Shown here piece by piece: positions 15,844 to 24,219 of a DNA stretch of 43,478 nt. Position numbers and translations under genes: made by a program. Below the pieces are notes generated by a model. That model was not told the DNA's origin and made no database searches. It saw only the letters and a list, made by a program, of their open reading frames with translations. Positions within the stretch are counted from its first letter, which is position 1. Every line of letters starts with the position of its first letter. Source of the stretch: Alphaproteobacteria bacterium (GTDB taxonomy: Bacteria > Pseudomonadota > Alphaproteobacteria > Micavibrionales > Micavibrionaceae); contig JAGRKE010000010.1 of assembly GCA_020442385.1 (NCBI GenBank), positions 1 through 43,478 on the forward strand, in the 5' to 3' direction.

Positions 15844-18366
15844 TTACGCCTGAACGACTTCACGATCTAAGTGCTCACACACTTGCTCATAAGAGGAAAG
15901 AATTTTGGCTAGAATTTCTTCCTTTTCTTGTTCGCTCTTTTCAAAACCAAGTTCGGCTTCGAAACACATCTCTGATAAAATCTGCGCGCCGAGATTGGCA
16001 GCCGATCCTTTAAGTTTGTGCGCCGCCTTTTTCCATTCTTCATCGGCACCATCTTGGCAAATTTTCAAAATTCCTAAAGATTCTTCGGCATAGGTTGAGA
16101 ACATCTCAATCAAAGCTCGTTCTTCTTCGGGTGATCCATCGGTAAACATCCGCAAGCGATCCCAATCCATAACCATAGACGCTTCCTCGTCTTTCGCTTC
16201 CGCCCCAAGCTCCTCTACAATATCAAAAACTTGCGATTGAGAAGCGGCATCTCCTGGTAGCCATTCACCCAAAATCGATTTTAATTTTTCAATATCAACC
16301 GGCTTACTGATATAGCCATTCATGCCTGCATCAAGACATTTTTCCCGTGCGCCCTTCATTGCATCGGCCGTCACAGCAATGATCTTGATATCACCAATTA
16401 ATTCCTCGCGCTCACGGATAATGGTTGATGCTTCAAAGCCATCAATTTCAGGCATCTGACAATCCATGAAAATCAGGTCATATTTTGTTTTCTCTGCCAA
16501 CTCGACCGCTTCACGGCCGCAGACCGCCTCATCCACCTTGTCAAAACCAAGTTTCTTCAAAACTTTGCGCATGAATAATAAATTTACAGGGTGATCATCA
16601 ACGACCATGACCTTAGACTTAGTATCAATTGGTATGGCCATTTTGAAACCGTTTCCGTCCTTCACGATTTCTTCCTTAGCGGCCGCTTCTAGGGGGATTT
16701 CAACATAGAAAGTTGTGCCGCGTCCCTCTGCGCTATCAAAACTGATTGTACCGCCCATCATCTCGACCAGCTCTTTCGTAATTGAAAGACCTAAACCTGT
16801 GCCTCCATATTTTCGGGCTGTTGAAACATCAGCTTGCGTGAATTTTTGAAAAACCATCTCGCGCTTGTCTTCTGCAATTCCAATGCCTGTATCTTCCACG
16901 CGAATATGCAGTTCGGGATCGCCGGCCCCATCGCGCGCGCTTGTGACATCAATACGCACATACCCGACATCGGTAAATTTAATCGCATTGCTGATCAGGT
17001 TGTTCATAATTTGCTGCAATCGGGCTGGATCTCCCATCAGGCGGTCGGGCACGATCGGATTGATTGCGCTATCGAGAATTACACCTTTGCGCGATGCAAT
17101 CGGACGCAACAGATCAACGGTTTGACGCACGGCGCGGCGCGTATCAAAGGGAATATTTTCAAGTGTGAGTTCACCCGCCTCAATTTTCGATAAATCAAGA
17201 ATGTCGTTGAGCAAGATCAGTAAATTGCGTGAAGAGCTATTCACTGCTTCAGCCAATTCGAATTGATCGGCGCCCATATCCATTTCCATCAGCAATTCAG
17301 ACAGCCCGATAATCCCGTTCATCGGCGTGCGCAGCTCATGCGACATATTGGCAAGGAAGTCGCCCTTTGCGCGGTTCGCCACTTCGGCCGCCTCACGGTT
17401 AATTTGCAGCTCTTTTTCAAAGGCTTTACGTTGTGTGATATCGCGCTCAATCGCCGCAAAGTGCGTAATACGTCCCTTCTCGTCTTTTACCGGCACAATG
17501 CTAATATCGAGCCAATACAACATTCCTTTTTTGGTGTAGTTCTGCAATTCGCCTTTAAACGCACGCCCTTGTGACAATGCCTCTCTCAGCTCATCCAGAG
17601 TCTTGCGGTTGGTCGCCGAACCCTGAAGCATCTTCGGTGTTTGACCAATGAGCTCGTGCGTCTCATAGCCTGTAATGCGCGTCACCGCGTCATTCACGTA
17701 AATAATTTCAGGATTGGTGATATCCGCTTTTGTAATGATCACACCGTCGCTCGCTTCTTCCACCACTGCGCCCAGAAGGCGCGCTTCATTCTGCGCTTTT
17801 TTAATCGCTGTAATATCATAGCAATAAACCACCAGCGCCAATTCTCCCTTGGATAAAACCGAGGTAATGGTCTGTTGGTAGACAAACCCGCCATAGGTAA
17901 TTTCACGCACTTTCATATGCTTCTTATTCGGCTCAATATGAACCTGATCAATAAACTCTTCCAAATTCTGCATGATCGGGTGATCGAGGCCATATTCTTT
18001 CAAAGCTGGGTAATGCTCATAAGCCGCCGGGTTGGCAAAAAGAATATCGCCCTTACAGCTAATTTTCATCAGGGGATGCGGATTATTGATTGGAAATTGT
18101 GCAATTTCTTCAGCCTCCTGCCTTGCTTTTTTTAGCTCTTCATTGCGCAAGCGTACAGACCGCGCAACCGGGCGAAAGATAAAAAGCTGTTTACAGGCAA
18201 CAACGAAAACGCTGATGCCCAAAATAATTTCCGGTAAATTTTGCATTACATAGGGCGAAAAAATATTAAGCGTGGAGAGCTTTAAAACCGAATAAATACT
18301 CAGTGATAATATGGCACTTATAATAAAGGCTTTGTTGTAGGCTTTTAATATTAATTTCGGTTTCAT
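15844..18366 (-). CDS. Hybrid sensor histidine kinase with receiver and Hpt domains
   Basis: An 840-aa inner-membrane kinase. Two transmembrane helices lie at about 12-32 and 45-66 with almost no periplasmic loop. Two PAS domains follow (about 85-190 and 200-325). The dimerisation/phosphoacceptor domain has SHELRTPMNGIIGLSELL (His about 345). The ATPase domain has the N-box LISNAIKFTD and GTGLGLSITKELVEMMGG. A receiver domain (about 582-705; MVVDDHPVN, LIFMDCQMPEIDGFEA, KP) and an Hpt domain (about 745-835; AAHKLKGSAANLGAQ) complete a full phosphorelay. The second PAS resembles LOV domains but has TPK in place of the flavin-binding NCR. AGGAG precedes the ATG. It is the last gene of an operon with two receiver proteins, and its stop is 4 bp from the convergent usher gene. 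Confidence 0.93.
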   Translation of the reverse strand: MKPKLILKAYNKAFIISAILSLSIYSVLKLSTLNIFSPYVMQNLPEIILGISVFVVACKQLFIFRPVARSVRLRNEELKKARQEAEEIAQFPINNPHPLMKISCKGDILFANPAAYEHYPALKEYGLDHPIMQNLEEFIDQVHIEPNKKHMKVREITYGGFVYQQTITSVLSKGELALVVYCYDITAIKKAQNEARLLGAVVEEASDGVIITKADITNPEIIYVNDAVTRITGYETHELIGQTPKMLQGSATNRKTLDELREALSQGRAFKGELQNYTKKGMLYWLDISIVPVKDEKGRITHFAAIERDITQRKAFEKELQINREAAEVANRAKGDFLANMSHELRTPMNGIIGLSELLMEMDMGADQFELAEAVNSSSRNLLILLNDILDLSKIEAGELTLENIPFDTRRAVRQTVDLLRPIASRKGVILDSAINPIVPDRLMGDPARLQQIMNNLISNAIKFTDVGYVRIDVTSARDGAGDPELHIRVEDTGIGIAEDKREMVFQKFTQADVSTARKYGGTGLGLSITKELVEMMGGTISFDSAEGRGTTFYVEIPLEAAAKEEIVKDGNGFKMAIPIDTKSKVMVVDDHPVNLLFMRKVLKKLGFDKVDEAVCGREAVELAEKTKYDLIFMDCQMPEIDGFEASTIIREREELIGDIKIIAVTADAMKGAREKCLDAGMNGYISKPVDIEKLKSILGEWLPGDAASQSQVFDIVEELGAEAKDEEASMVMDWDRLRMFTDGSPEEERALIEMFSTYAEESLGILKICQDGADEEWKKAAHKLKGSAANLGAQILSEMCFEAELGFEKSEQEKEEILAKILSSYEQVCEHLDREVVQA

Positions 18367-18391
18367 GGCTATCTCCTTTTAGCCGTTTCAA

Positions 18392-19240
18392 TTACCCCGC
18401 AAAATTATGGATGTAGTGCAGAAGTTTTTCTTTTGAGAATGGTTTTGTTACAAAGCCTCTAGCGCCATAACCCATAGAGCTAACTATGTTGTCGATATCG
18501 CCATTTCCGCTAAACATCACAACACAGGCTCCAGGATCATTATTCATGATCCAATCAAGCACGTCATAGCCACTGCCGTCGGGCAAATTAATGTCCAAAA
18601 ACACAATATCTGGCTGATAAGAAGCATAGACAGAGAAAACTTTATTGGCTTCGCCGGCCGTGGCCAGATCGCAATCATCTTTGACCGCCTTGCGCACCAT
18701 AAAGCGTGTAATGGGGTCATCCTCAACCAAAAGCACCTTGGGCGCGCCGAAAACATCAGAGGATTTTTTCTGCTTCATATCGTTGACCAGGCCGGAAAGC
18801 GCATATTCGTGCGCTCTTTCAAGAATGTGGTTATTTCGGTGCAGAACATCGTCCAAGCTACCCACGCGTTCAAAAAACCCATCAGCAAAAGATGGACCGT
18901 CTTCACACAAATCATATATCTTATTGCGCGTTAAAATGCCGCTTTGGTTGTAAACCAGATCGCAAATCATTTGCGCTGCTTGCTTTAAAGTTTGAAAGGG
19001 CACGTCCTTACAAATGATATAGATGTCACGATCGTTGCAAAAAAAGACGCGGCCGTCTGAAGCTTGCAAATAAGAGTCGATAATGTTTTTTGCCCAGACA
19101 AAGCAATCATCGCACATTTCTTGCCCTTCATAGATCTCAATATGCAAACACATCCAGCCTTCCCAACTGACAGGATCGCGCCCGATTGATGAAACCAAAG
19201 ATGCCAATGTGCCTTCCACATCAGTGGATAAAATTTCCAT
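18392..19240 (-). CDS. Receiver-domain protein with a novel N-terminal domain (second paralogue)
   Basis: A 282-aa protein. The C-terminal receiver (about 165-282) is intact: VLLVEDDPITRFMV, phosphoacceptor Asp in IVFLDINLPDGSGYDV, MFSGN and KPFSKEKLLHYI. There is no DNA-binding output domain. The N-terminal half (about 1-130) shares a pattern with the upstream gene product: a CLHIEIY strand, then GRVFFCNDRDIYIICKD and a following helix, which recalls a degenerate GGDEF/nucleotide-cyclase fold without the GGDEF signature. I chose ATG 19240 because AGGAG lies seven bases before it; it overlaps the 3' end of the previous gene by 20 bases, so the two are translationally linked. Likely a phosphate carrier for the adjacent Hpt-containing kinase. 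Confidence 0.85.
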   Translation of the reverse strand: MEILSTDVEGTLASLVSSIGRDPVSWEGWMCLHIEIYEGQEMCDDCFVWAKNIIDSYLQASDGRVFFCNDRDIYIICKDVPFQTLKQAAQMICDLVYNQSGILTRNKIYDLCEDGPSFADGFFERVGSLDDVLHRNNHILERAHEYALSGLVNDMKQKKSSDVFGAPKVLLVEDDPITRFMVRKAVKDDCDLATAGEANKVFSVYASYQPDIVFLDINLPDGSGYDVLDWIMNNDPGACVVMFSGNGDIDNIVSSMGYGARGFVTKPFSKEKLLHYIHNFAG

Positions 19241-20126
19241 GATCAAACTCCTTTTTTTGTTTTGCCTGTATAAACGGTGATTTTTGAATATATTGCAGCA
19301 GCTTTTCCGAGGTGAACGGCTTACCGACGAACCCTTTCGCGCCGAGCTCGACAGCTTTCATAACATTGTCGCGGTCTTTATTGCCGCTAAACATCACGAC
19401 ATAAGCATCAGGGTCGAGCTTAAAAATTTTCTCCAACACAGCATGCCCATCAATGTCGGGCAAACCGATATCGAGGAACAAAACATCCGGCGCCTTGTTC
19501 ACATAGCCCATCAATGCGCCCTGCCCGTCACCCGTCATAGACACTGAATATTTATTTTTCAGCGCGTTGCCGACCATCTTTTGTGAAAAGAGATCGTCCT
19601 CAACAATCATAATTTCCGGCTTGCCGCGTGATTCCCGGCGCATCGGCAGTGAACTGAGCAAATCAGGATCAAGCGTTTTCAAAACATCTTCACGCGACCT
19701 TTTGTTAAGAAGCTCTTTACGCGTAACACGCGCCTGCGCCTGTAGCATTTTCAAGGCTTCAATCTTTTTGATGCTTATTTGTTTGAGTTTCGGCCAGTCC
19801 ACACCAATCTCAAAAAGAGCCGCCAGCCCCGCGAGCGAGGCTGGCGCAAGTTTGTGGGATAGGTGGGCTAAAATTTGCTTGGTGCGCTTGTGCGTGATGT
19901 GACGGGTCAGCACAAATAAATCGTTATCATGACACAGATAAACTTGTCCTTCTTCACCCTCCAGATGGCTGCGCAATGTTTCGAGCACATCCGAAAGCCA
20001 TTCTTCTTTATCCTGTTCAAGTTGCGAGAACCTCAAATGCAAGCATCGATACGTTGGAAAGTCTTCCCAGCAGGTTTTAAGTTCCTGAAATAGAGTTTCT
20101 TCTGCGTTTTTGACGATGACCAACAT
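19221..20126 (-). CDS. Receiver-domain protein with a novel N-terminal domain (first paralogue)
   Basis: A 301-aa paralogue of the next gene product and the first gene of the operon. The N-terminal domain has CLHLRFSQLEQ, then GQVYLCHDNDLFVLTRH and a helix; a helical linker (about 110-165) follows. The receiver (about 170-290) has IMIVEDDLFSQKMVG, phosphoacceptor Asp in VLFLDIGLPDIDGHAVL, VVMFSGNKDRDNV and KPFTSEKLLQYI. Both paralogues share the MFSGN-x-D-x-DN stretch. The ribosome site GGAAGGG precedes ATG 20126. A strong sigma54 promoter lies about 64 bp upstream. There is no output domain, so it should work through partner proteins. Confidence 0.85.
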   Translation of the reverse strand: MLVIVKNAEETLFQELKTCWEDFPTYRCLHLRFSQLEQDKEEWLSDVLETLRSHLEGEEGQVYLCHDNDLFVLTRHITHKRTKQILAHLSHKLAPASLAGLAALFEIGVDWPKLKQISIKKIEALKMLQAQARVTRKELLNKRSREDVLKTLDPDLLSSLPMRRESRGKPEIMIVEDDLFSQKMVGNALKNKYSVSMTGDGQGALMGYVNKAPDVLFLDIGLPDIDGHAVLEKIFKLDPDAYVVMFSGNKDRDNVMKAVELGAKGFVGKPFTSEKLLQYIQKSPFIQAKQKKEFDHGNFIH

Positions 20127-20189
20127 GTCCCTTCCCCCTTAAAAAACCAATATTTTCTTCGTTTTATCTCTTATTTTTTATTATGTAAT

Positions 20190-20206
20190 TGCAAGAGATG
20201 TGCCAA
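20190..20206 (-). promoter_or_regulatory. Sigma54 (-24/-12) promoter of the phosphorelay operon
   Basis: On the minus strand TTGGCACATCTCTTGCA matches the sigma54 consensus with complete -24 (TTGGCAC) and -12 (TTGCA) elements and the required 10 bases between GG and GC. The start of transcription would be near 20178, about 52 bases before the ATG at 20126. Confidence 0.8.
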
Positions 20207-20260
20207 AAAATATTCATTGTTTTTCAATGGTTTAATTTTCACTCTTCTAAAAATTCTCAA

Positions 20261-20318
20261 ATACGAACGTATGAAAAAGAGAAATTATGTATATTTTTCT
20301 AAAAATCGAACGATTTTT
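20261..20318. promoter_or_regulatory. Twin inverted repeats, likely activator sites
   Basis: ATACGAACGTAT (20261-20272) and AAAAATCGAACGATTTTT (20301-20318) are two perfect inverted repeats sharing the core CGAACG. Their centres are 43 bp apart, about four helical turns, so they lie on one face of the DNA. They sit about 60-110 bp upstream of the sigma54 promoter at 20190-20206 and just before the divergent activator gene. This is the usual place for enhancer sites of NtrC-type activators and could also give autoregulation. Confidence 0.5.
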
Positions 20319-20344
20319 TAAATATTTCATGCGACAATAAAATC

Positions 20345-21736
20345 ATGCCCAAACCGATTTTGATTGTTGAAGATGATGAAATGCAGCGCCAAATGATGGC
20401 CACGCTTTTGCGCCGGAAACTTGATTTCGGATGCCAAGAAGCCAGCAATGGGCGTGAGGCTCTTGAGCGTCTTGAAACCGATCAGGAAAAATCAATTAAG
20501 CTGGTGATTCTGGATCTGAACATGCCGGTGATGGGCGGCATGGAAACGCTCGAGATCATGCAACAAAAATACCCATCTATTCCCGTGATCATGCTCACCG
20601 GCAGCAAAGATATCGACCATGCGGTACAGGCGTTAAGATTAGGCGCGCTTGATTTCATCACCAAGCCTTATGAAGGCGACCGTGTTATCGCGACGGTTAA
20701 AAACGCATTTAAGATCAGCACGCTCTCAAAAGAGATCGCCCGCCTGAAGCATGAAAAAGACGGCACGTTTTCTCTGGTCAATCTGATTGGCTATGATGGT
20801 GGTCTTTTACCAACCGTGAATGCAGCGTTCAAGGCCTCACAAAGTGATATCCCGATCCTGATCACCGGGGAAACCGGCACGGGTAAAGAGGTGATGGCAA
20901 AAGCCATACACGGGCAAAGCACCCGCGCGGGCAAGCCTTTTATCGCTGTGAATTGCGGCGCAATCCCCGCGCAGTTGGTCGAAAGCACATTATTCGGCCA
21001 TGAAAAAGGCGCGTTCACAGGCGCAACGGACAAAGTTATTGGGAAGTTTCGCGAGGCCGAAGGCGGCACGATTTTTCTTGATGAAATCGGCGAACTGCCG
21101 CTCGATACACAAGTTAAACTTCTGCGGGTTCTTCAACAAAAAGAGGTTGAGCCCGTCGGCGCAGGCAGGCCCGTGCCCGTTAATGTGCGCATTATTTCCG
21201 CGACCAACCGTGACCTTCAAAAGGCCGTTGAGAAAGGCACATTTCGTGAAGACCTTTTCTTTCGCGTCAATGTTTTGCAAATCGAGCTTCCCCCCTTGCG
21301 TGAACGCAAACAGGATATTCCCAAGCTGATCAATCATTTCATTGAGCGTTTTTGCGTTGATGAAGGCGGCGTCCCCAAAGCCATGTCTGATGCGGCGGAA
21401 AAGTCACTGATTGATCATGATTGGCCGGGCAATGTGCGCCAACTGGAAAATGCGATCAACCGCGCCATGGTGATGAGTGAGGGCAACACCATTGAGATCG
21501 AAGACCTCTCAGCCCTGATTGCCCAAGGGCAGGAGAGCCAAAGCCCGCAAACGCCATCCGCGCCGCTTTATAATGCAATTAATATTTTTGCCCAAAACGG
21601 GCATTTCAAAACCGCGCAGGACATAGAGCGCGAAGCCATGGAGCTGGCGCTTGAGCATTACGACCACAACATCACAAAAGCGGCCAAGGCTCTGGGCATG
21701 GCCAAATCGACCTTCTATAAAAAAATGAAGCCTTAA
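20345..21736 (+). CDS. NtrC-family sigma54-dependent response regulator
   Basis: A 463-aa transcription activator with all three NtrC domains. The receiver (about 1-120) has ILIVEDDEMQRQMM, phosphoacceptor Asp in LVILDLNMPVMGG, and KPYEGD. The AAA+ domain (about 150-375) has Walker A GETGTGKEV, the sigma54-contacting loop GAFTGAT (about residue 222) and Walker B GTIFLDEIGEL. A Fis-type helix-turn-helix ends the protein (ITKAAKALGMAKSTFYKKM). It contacts sigma54 RNA polymerase and hydrolyses ATP to open promoters. It is divergent from the phosphorelay operon, whose sigma54 promoter and inverted repeats lie between them. It is likely phosphorylated by that relay and likely activates that operon and the usher gene; both are inferences. 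Confidence 0.93.
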   Translation: MPKPILIVEDDEMQRQMMATLLRRKLDFGCQEASNGREALERLETDQEKSIKLVILDLNMPVMGGMETLEIMQQKYPSIPVIMLTGSKDIDHAVQALRLGALDFITKPYEGDRVIATVKNAFKISTLSKEIARLKHEKDGTFSLVNLIGYDGGLLPTVNAAFKASQSDIPILITGETGTGKEVMAKAIHGQSTRAGKPFIAVNCGAIPAQLVESTLFGHEKGAFTGATDKVIGKFREAEGGTIFLDEIGELPLDTQVKLLRVLQQKEVEPVGAGRPVPVNVRIISATNRDLQKAVEKGTFREDLFFRVNVLQIELPPLRERKQDIPKLINHFIERFCVDEGGVPKAMSDAAEKSLIDHDWPGNVRQLENAINRAMVMSEGNTIEIEDLSALIAQGQESQSPQTPSAPLYNAINIFAQNGHFKTAQDIEREAMELALEHYDHNITKAAKALGMAKSTFYKKMKP

Positions 21737-21822
21737 AAACATTCTCTCAATAGCTGGAAAGAGTTGATTTTCCTGCCATTCTTGGCTATCGCTAGAGGCT
21801 GACATAGTTTTAGGATAAAGAT

Positions 21823-24219
21823 ATGAAATTCACGCTTTCTTGGCTTAAAAAACACCTCGACACAAATGCCTCTTTAGAGGAAATCTGCTCCACCCTGACC
21901 AATATTGGATTGGAGCTGGAGGGACTGGAAGACCCGGCCGCTGATTTCGCCGCTTTCAAGGTCGCCTATGTTGAAAAGGCCGAGAAACACCCGGATGCGG
22001 ATAAGCTGCAAGTGTGCACCGTAAAAACGGCAGAGGGCACAATGCAGGTTGTGTGCGGAGCGCCGAATGCCCGCGCGGGTATGAAGGGCATTTTCGCGCC
22101 GGAGAAAACCTATATCCCCGGCCTTGATGTCACGTTGAAAAAAACCAAAATTCGCGGCGTTGAATCGTGCGGCATGCTGGTGTCCGAGCGCGAGATGTGT
22201 CTTTCGGATGAACATGAGGGCATTATTGAGGTTGATGATAAATTTGAGATCGGGATGCCCATGGCAGAAATTTTCGGCCTTGATGACCCTGTCATTGAAA
22301 TTAACTTAACGCCCAACCGCCCCGATTGCGCGGGCGTTTACGGCATTGCCCGTGATCTAGCAGCAGCGGGTCTGGGCACTTTAAACCCGGTCAAAACCGA
22401 TCCGGTAAAGGGTACATTCAAATCCAAGATTGATGTAAAAATTGAAGACGCTGAAGGCTGTCCGCTCTTTCTGGGGCGTGAAATTCGCGGCGTAAAAAAC
22501 GGCCCCTCTCCCGAATGGCTGCAGACTCTTTTGAAGGCTGTGGGCCTGCGTCCGATCTCGGCGCTGGTTGATATTACCAATTTTATGACGCTCGGCTATG
22601 CCCGCCCTCTACATGTCTATGATGCCGATAAAATAAAGGGCAATATCCTCGTGCGGCAAGGCAAAAAGGGCGAAGAGTTTGAGGCGCTGAATGATAAATC
22701 TTATACGCTGGATGGCGGTGAAATCGCCATTACCGACGAAAACGGTTTGCTCGGCCTTGGCGGAATTGTTGGCGGCACATCAACGGGAAGTGAAGAAGAC
22801 ACCGTCAATGTCTTTCTTGAATCTGCTTATTTCGATCCTGCGCGTATTGCGCGTACGGGTCGCGATCTGGGCGTTATCAGTGATGCGCGCTACCGCTTTG
22901 AGCGCGGGGTTGATCCTGAATTCACAGCCGCAGGCATTGAGCTCGCCACGCAAATGATCCTTGAGATTTGTGGAGGCGAAGCCAGCGAGGTTGTAGAGGC
23001 CGGAAGCGTTCCTAAATGGAAGCGCGAGATTGAATATTATCTGTCTTATACCAAAGACCTTATTGGCATAGATGTCGAAGCAAAGCGCCAGCAAGAGATT
23101 TTAAAGGCGCTCGGCTTTGAGATTAAAGATGGAAAAACATGGAGCATTACCCCGCCTTCCTGGCGCCCTGATGTCTTCGGCAAAGCAGATATAGCGGAAG
23201 AAATTATCCGCATTGTCGGGTTTGATAAAATTCCCGCTCTGTCTGTGCGAAGCGAGAGCACAACACCTGAAAGCGCAGAAACAGATCTGCTCAGCCGCAC
23301 CCGCAAGGCGCGCGCCGCCATGGCCGCCCGCGGCCTGAATGAATGCGTGACATGGTCGTTCATGAATAAAGACCTAGCCGCAGAATTTGGCTCCAACGAT
23401 AATGCAGCGCTTACCTTAAGCAACGCGATCAGCGCCGAGATGAACCAAATGCGCCCCTCTATCCTGCCCAATTTGATTGAGGCCGCCGGACGCAATGCGG
23501 CGCGCGGATTTGAAAACGTCGCGCTGTGTGAGGTCGGCCCCGTTTTCACCTCCTCCAAACCAGAGGGGCAAGCCTATATGGCGGCTGGCATTCGCGCAGG
23601 ATCATACGGTGATCGGCACTGGGCTGACAGCGCAGCCGCGCGCACTGTTGATCTTTATGATGCCAAAGCCGATGCGATCGTCGCACTGGAGTCCTGCGGC
23701 GCACCGGGCGCAAATGCACAAATATCAAGGGATGCACCAGAGCATTACCACCCCGGACGATCCGGTTCGTTGCGTTTAGGAAAAAACGTTCTCGCCTATT
23801 TTGGTGAGCTACACCCAGCCGTGCTCGAGCAGCTTGATGTCAAAGGCCCGGTGGTCGGATTTGAAATTTATCTGGAGAATATTCCCGCCTCTAAAAAGAA
23901 AGGCGGAACGGAAAAACCATATTTAAATCTGCCGCCTCTGCAGCCGCTTAGCCGTGATTTCGCATTCTTGATTGATGAAAACGTGGCCGCCGAAGATATT
24001 ATCCGTGCCGCCAAGGCTGCTGATAAAGCTTTGATCACCGATGCTTCTATCTTTGATGTATATCAAGGCAAGGGCGTTGAGCCAGGCAAGAAATCCATCG
24101 CGCTCAACATCACATTACAGCCCGTCGAGCAAAGCCTGACCGATGCGCAGATTGAAGAGATTTCAAAAAAGGTGGTAGAGCTCGTGCTCGAGAAAACCGG
24201 CGGCGTTTTACGCGGCTAA
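21823..24219 (+). CDS. pheT: Phenylalanine-tRNA ligase beta subunit
   Basis: A 798-aa PheT of usual bacterial length, which with PheS forms the alpha2-beta2 enzyme that charges tRNA-Phe. The start MKFTLSWLKKHLDT is typical. The EMAP-like tRNA-binding fold is at about 40-150 (KLQVCTVKTAEG, VVCGAPNARAGMK). The editing B3/B4 domain follows with NLTPNRPDC and LVDITNFMTLGYARPLHVYD; the B5 domain and catalytic-like core come next. The anticodon-binding FDX-ACB domain is at about 705-798 (PLSRDFAFLIDENVA). No pheS lies upstream; the gene stands 86 bp after an NtrC-type regulator. The stop overlaps the stop of the convergent acyl-CoA ligase gene. Confidence 0.97.
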   Translation: MKFTLSWLKKHLDTNASLEEICSTLTNIGLELEGLEDPAADFAAFKVAYVEKAEKHPDADKLQVCTVKTAEGTMQVVCGAPNARAGMKGIFAPEKTYIPGLDVTLKKTKIRGVESCGMLVSEREMCLSDEHEGIIEVDDKFEIGMPMAEIFGLDDPVIEINLTPNRPDCAGVYGIARDLAAAGLGTLNPVKTDPVKGTFKSKIDVKIEDAEGCPLFLGREIRGVKNGPSPEWLQTLLKAVGLRPISALVDITNFMTLGYARPLHVYDADKIKGNILVRQGKKGEEFEALNDKSYTLDGGEIAITDENGLLGLGGIVGGTSTGSEEDTVNVFLESAYFDPARIARTGRDLGVISDARYRFERGVDPEFTAAGIELATQMILEICGGEASEVVEAGSVPKWKREIEYYLSYTKDLIGIDVEAKRQQEILKALGFEIKDGKTWSITPPSWRPDVFGKADIAEEIIRIVGFDKIPALSVRSESTTPESAETDLLSRTRKARAAMAARGLNECVTWSFMNKDLAAEFGSNDNAALTLSNAISAEMNQMRPSILPNLIEAAGRNAARGFENVALCEVGPVFTSSKPEGQAYMAAGIRAGSYGDRHWADSAAARTVDLYDAKADAIVALESCGAPGANAQISRDAPEHYHPGRSGSLRLGKNVLAYFGELHPAVLEQLDVKGPVVGFEIYLENIPASKKKGGTEKPYLNLPPLQPLSRDFAFLIDENVAAEDIIRAAKAADKALITDASIFDVYQGKGVEPGKKSIALNITLQPVEQSLTDAQIEEISKKVVELVLEKTGGVLRG

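Noticed and set aside
17500..17760. LOV photosensor in the second PAS domain of the hybrid kinase
   Set aside because: The LOV motif GxNCRFLQG is replaced by GQTPKMLQG; the flavin-binding Cys is missing, so blue-light sensing is not supported.
20301..20318. AAAAATCGAACGATTTTT as a terminator
   Set aside because: The loop would be only two bases and the stem is A/T-rich; a protein-binding palindrome fits better.
21738..21800. Attenuator or T-box-like leader before pheT
   Set aside because: The 86-bp gap has only weak hairpins, no Phe-rich leader peptide and no T-box sequence.
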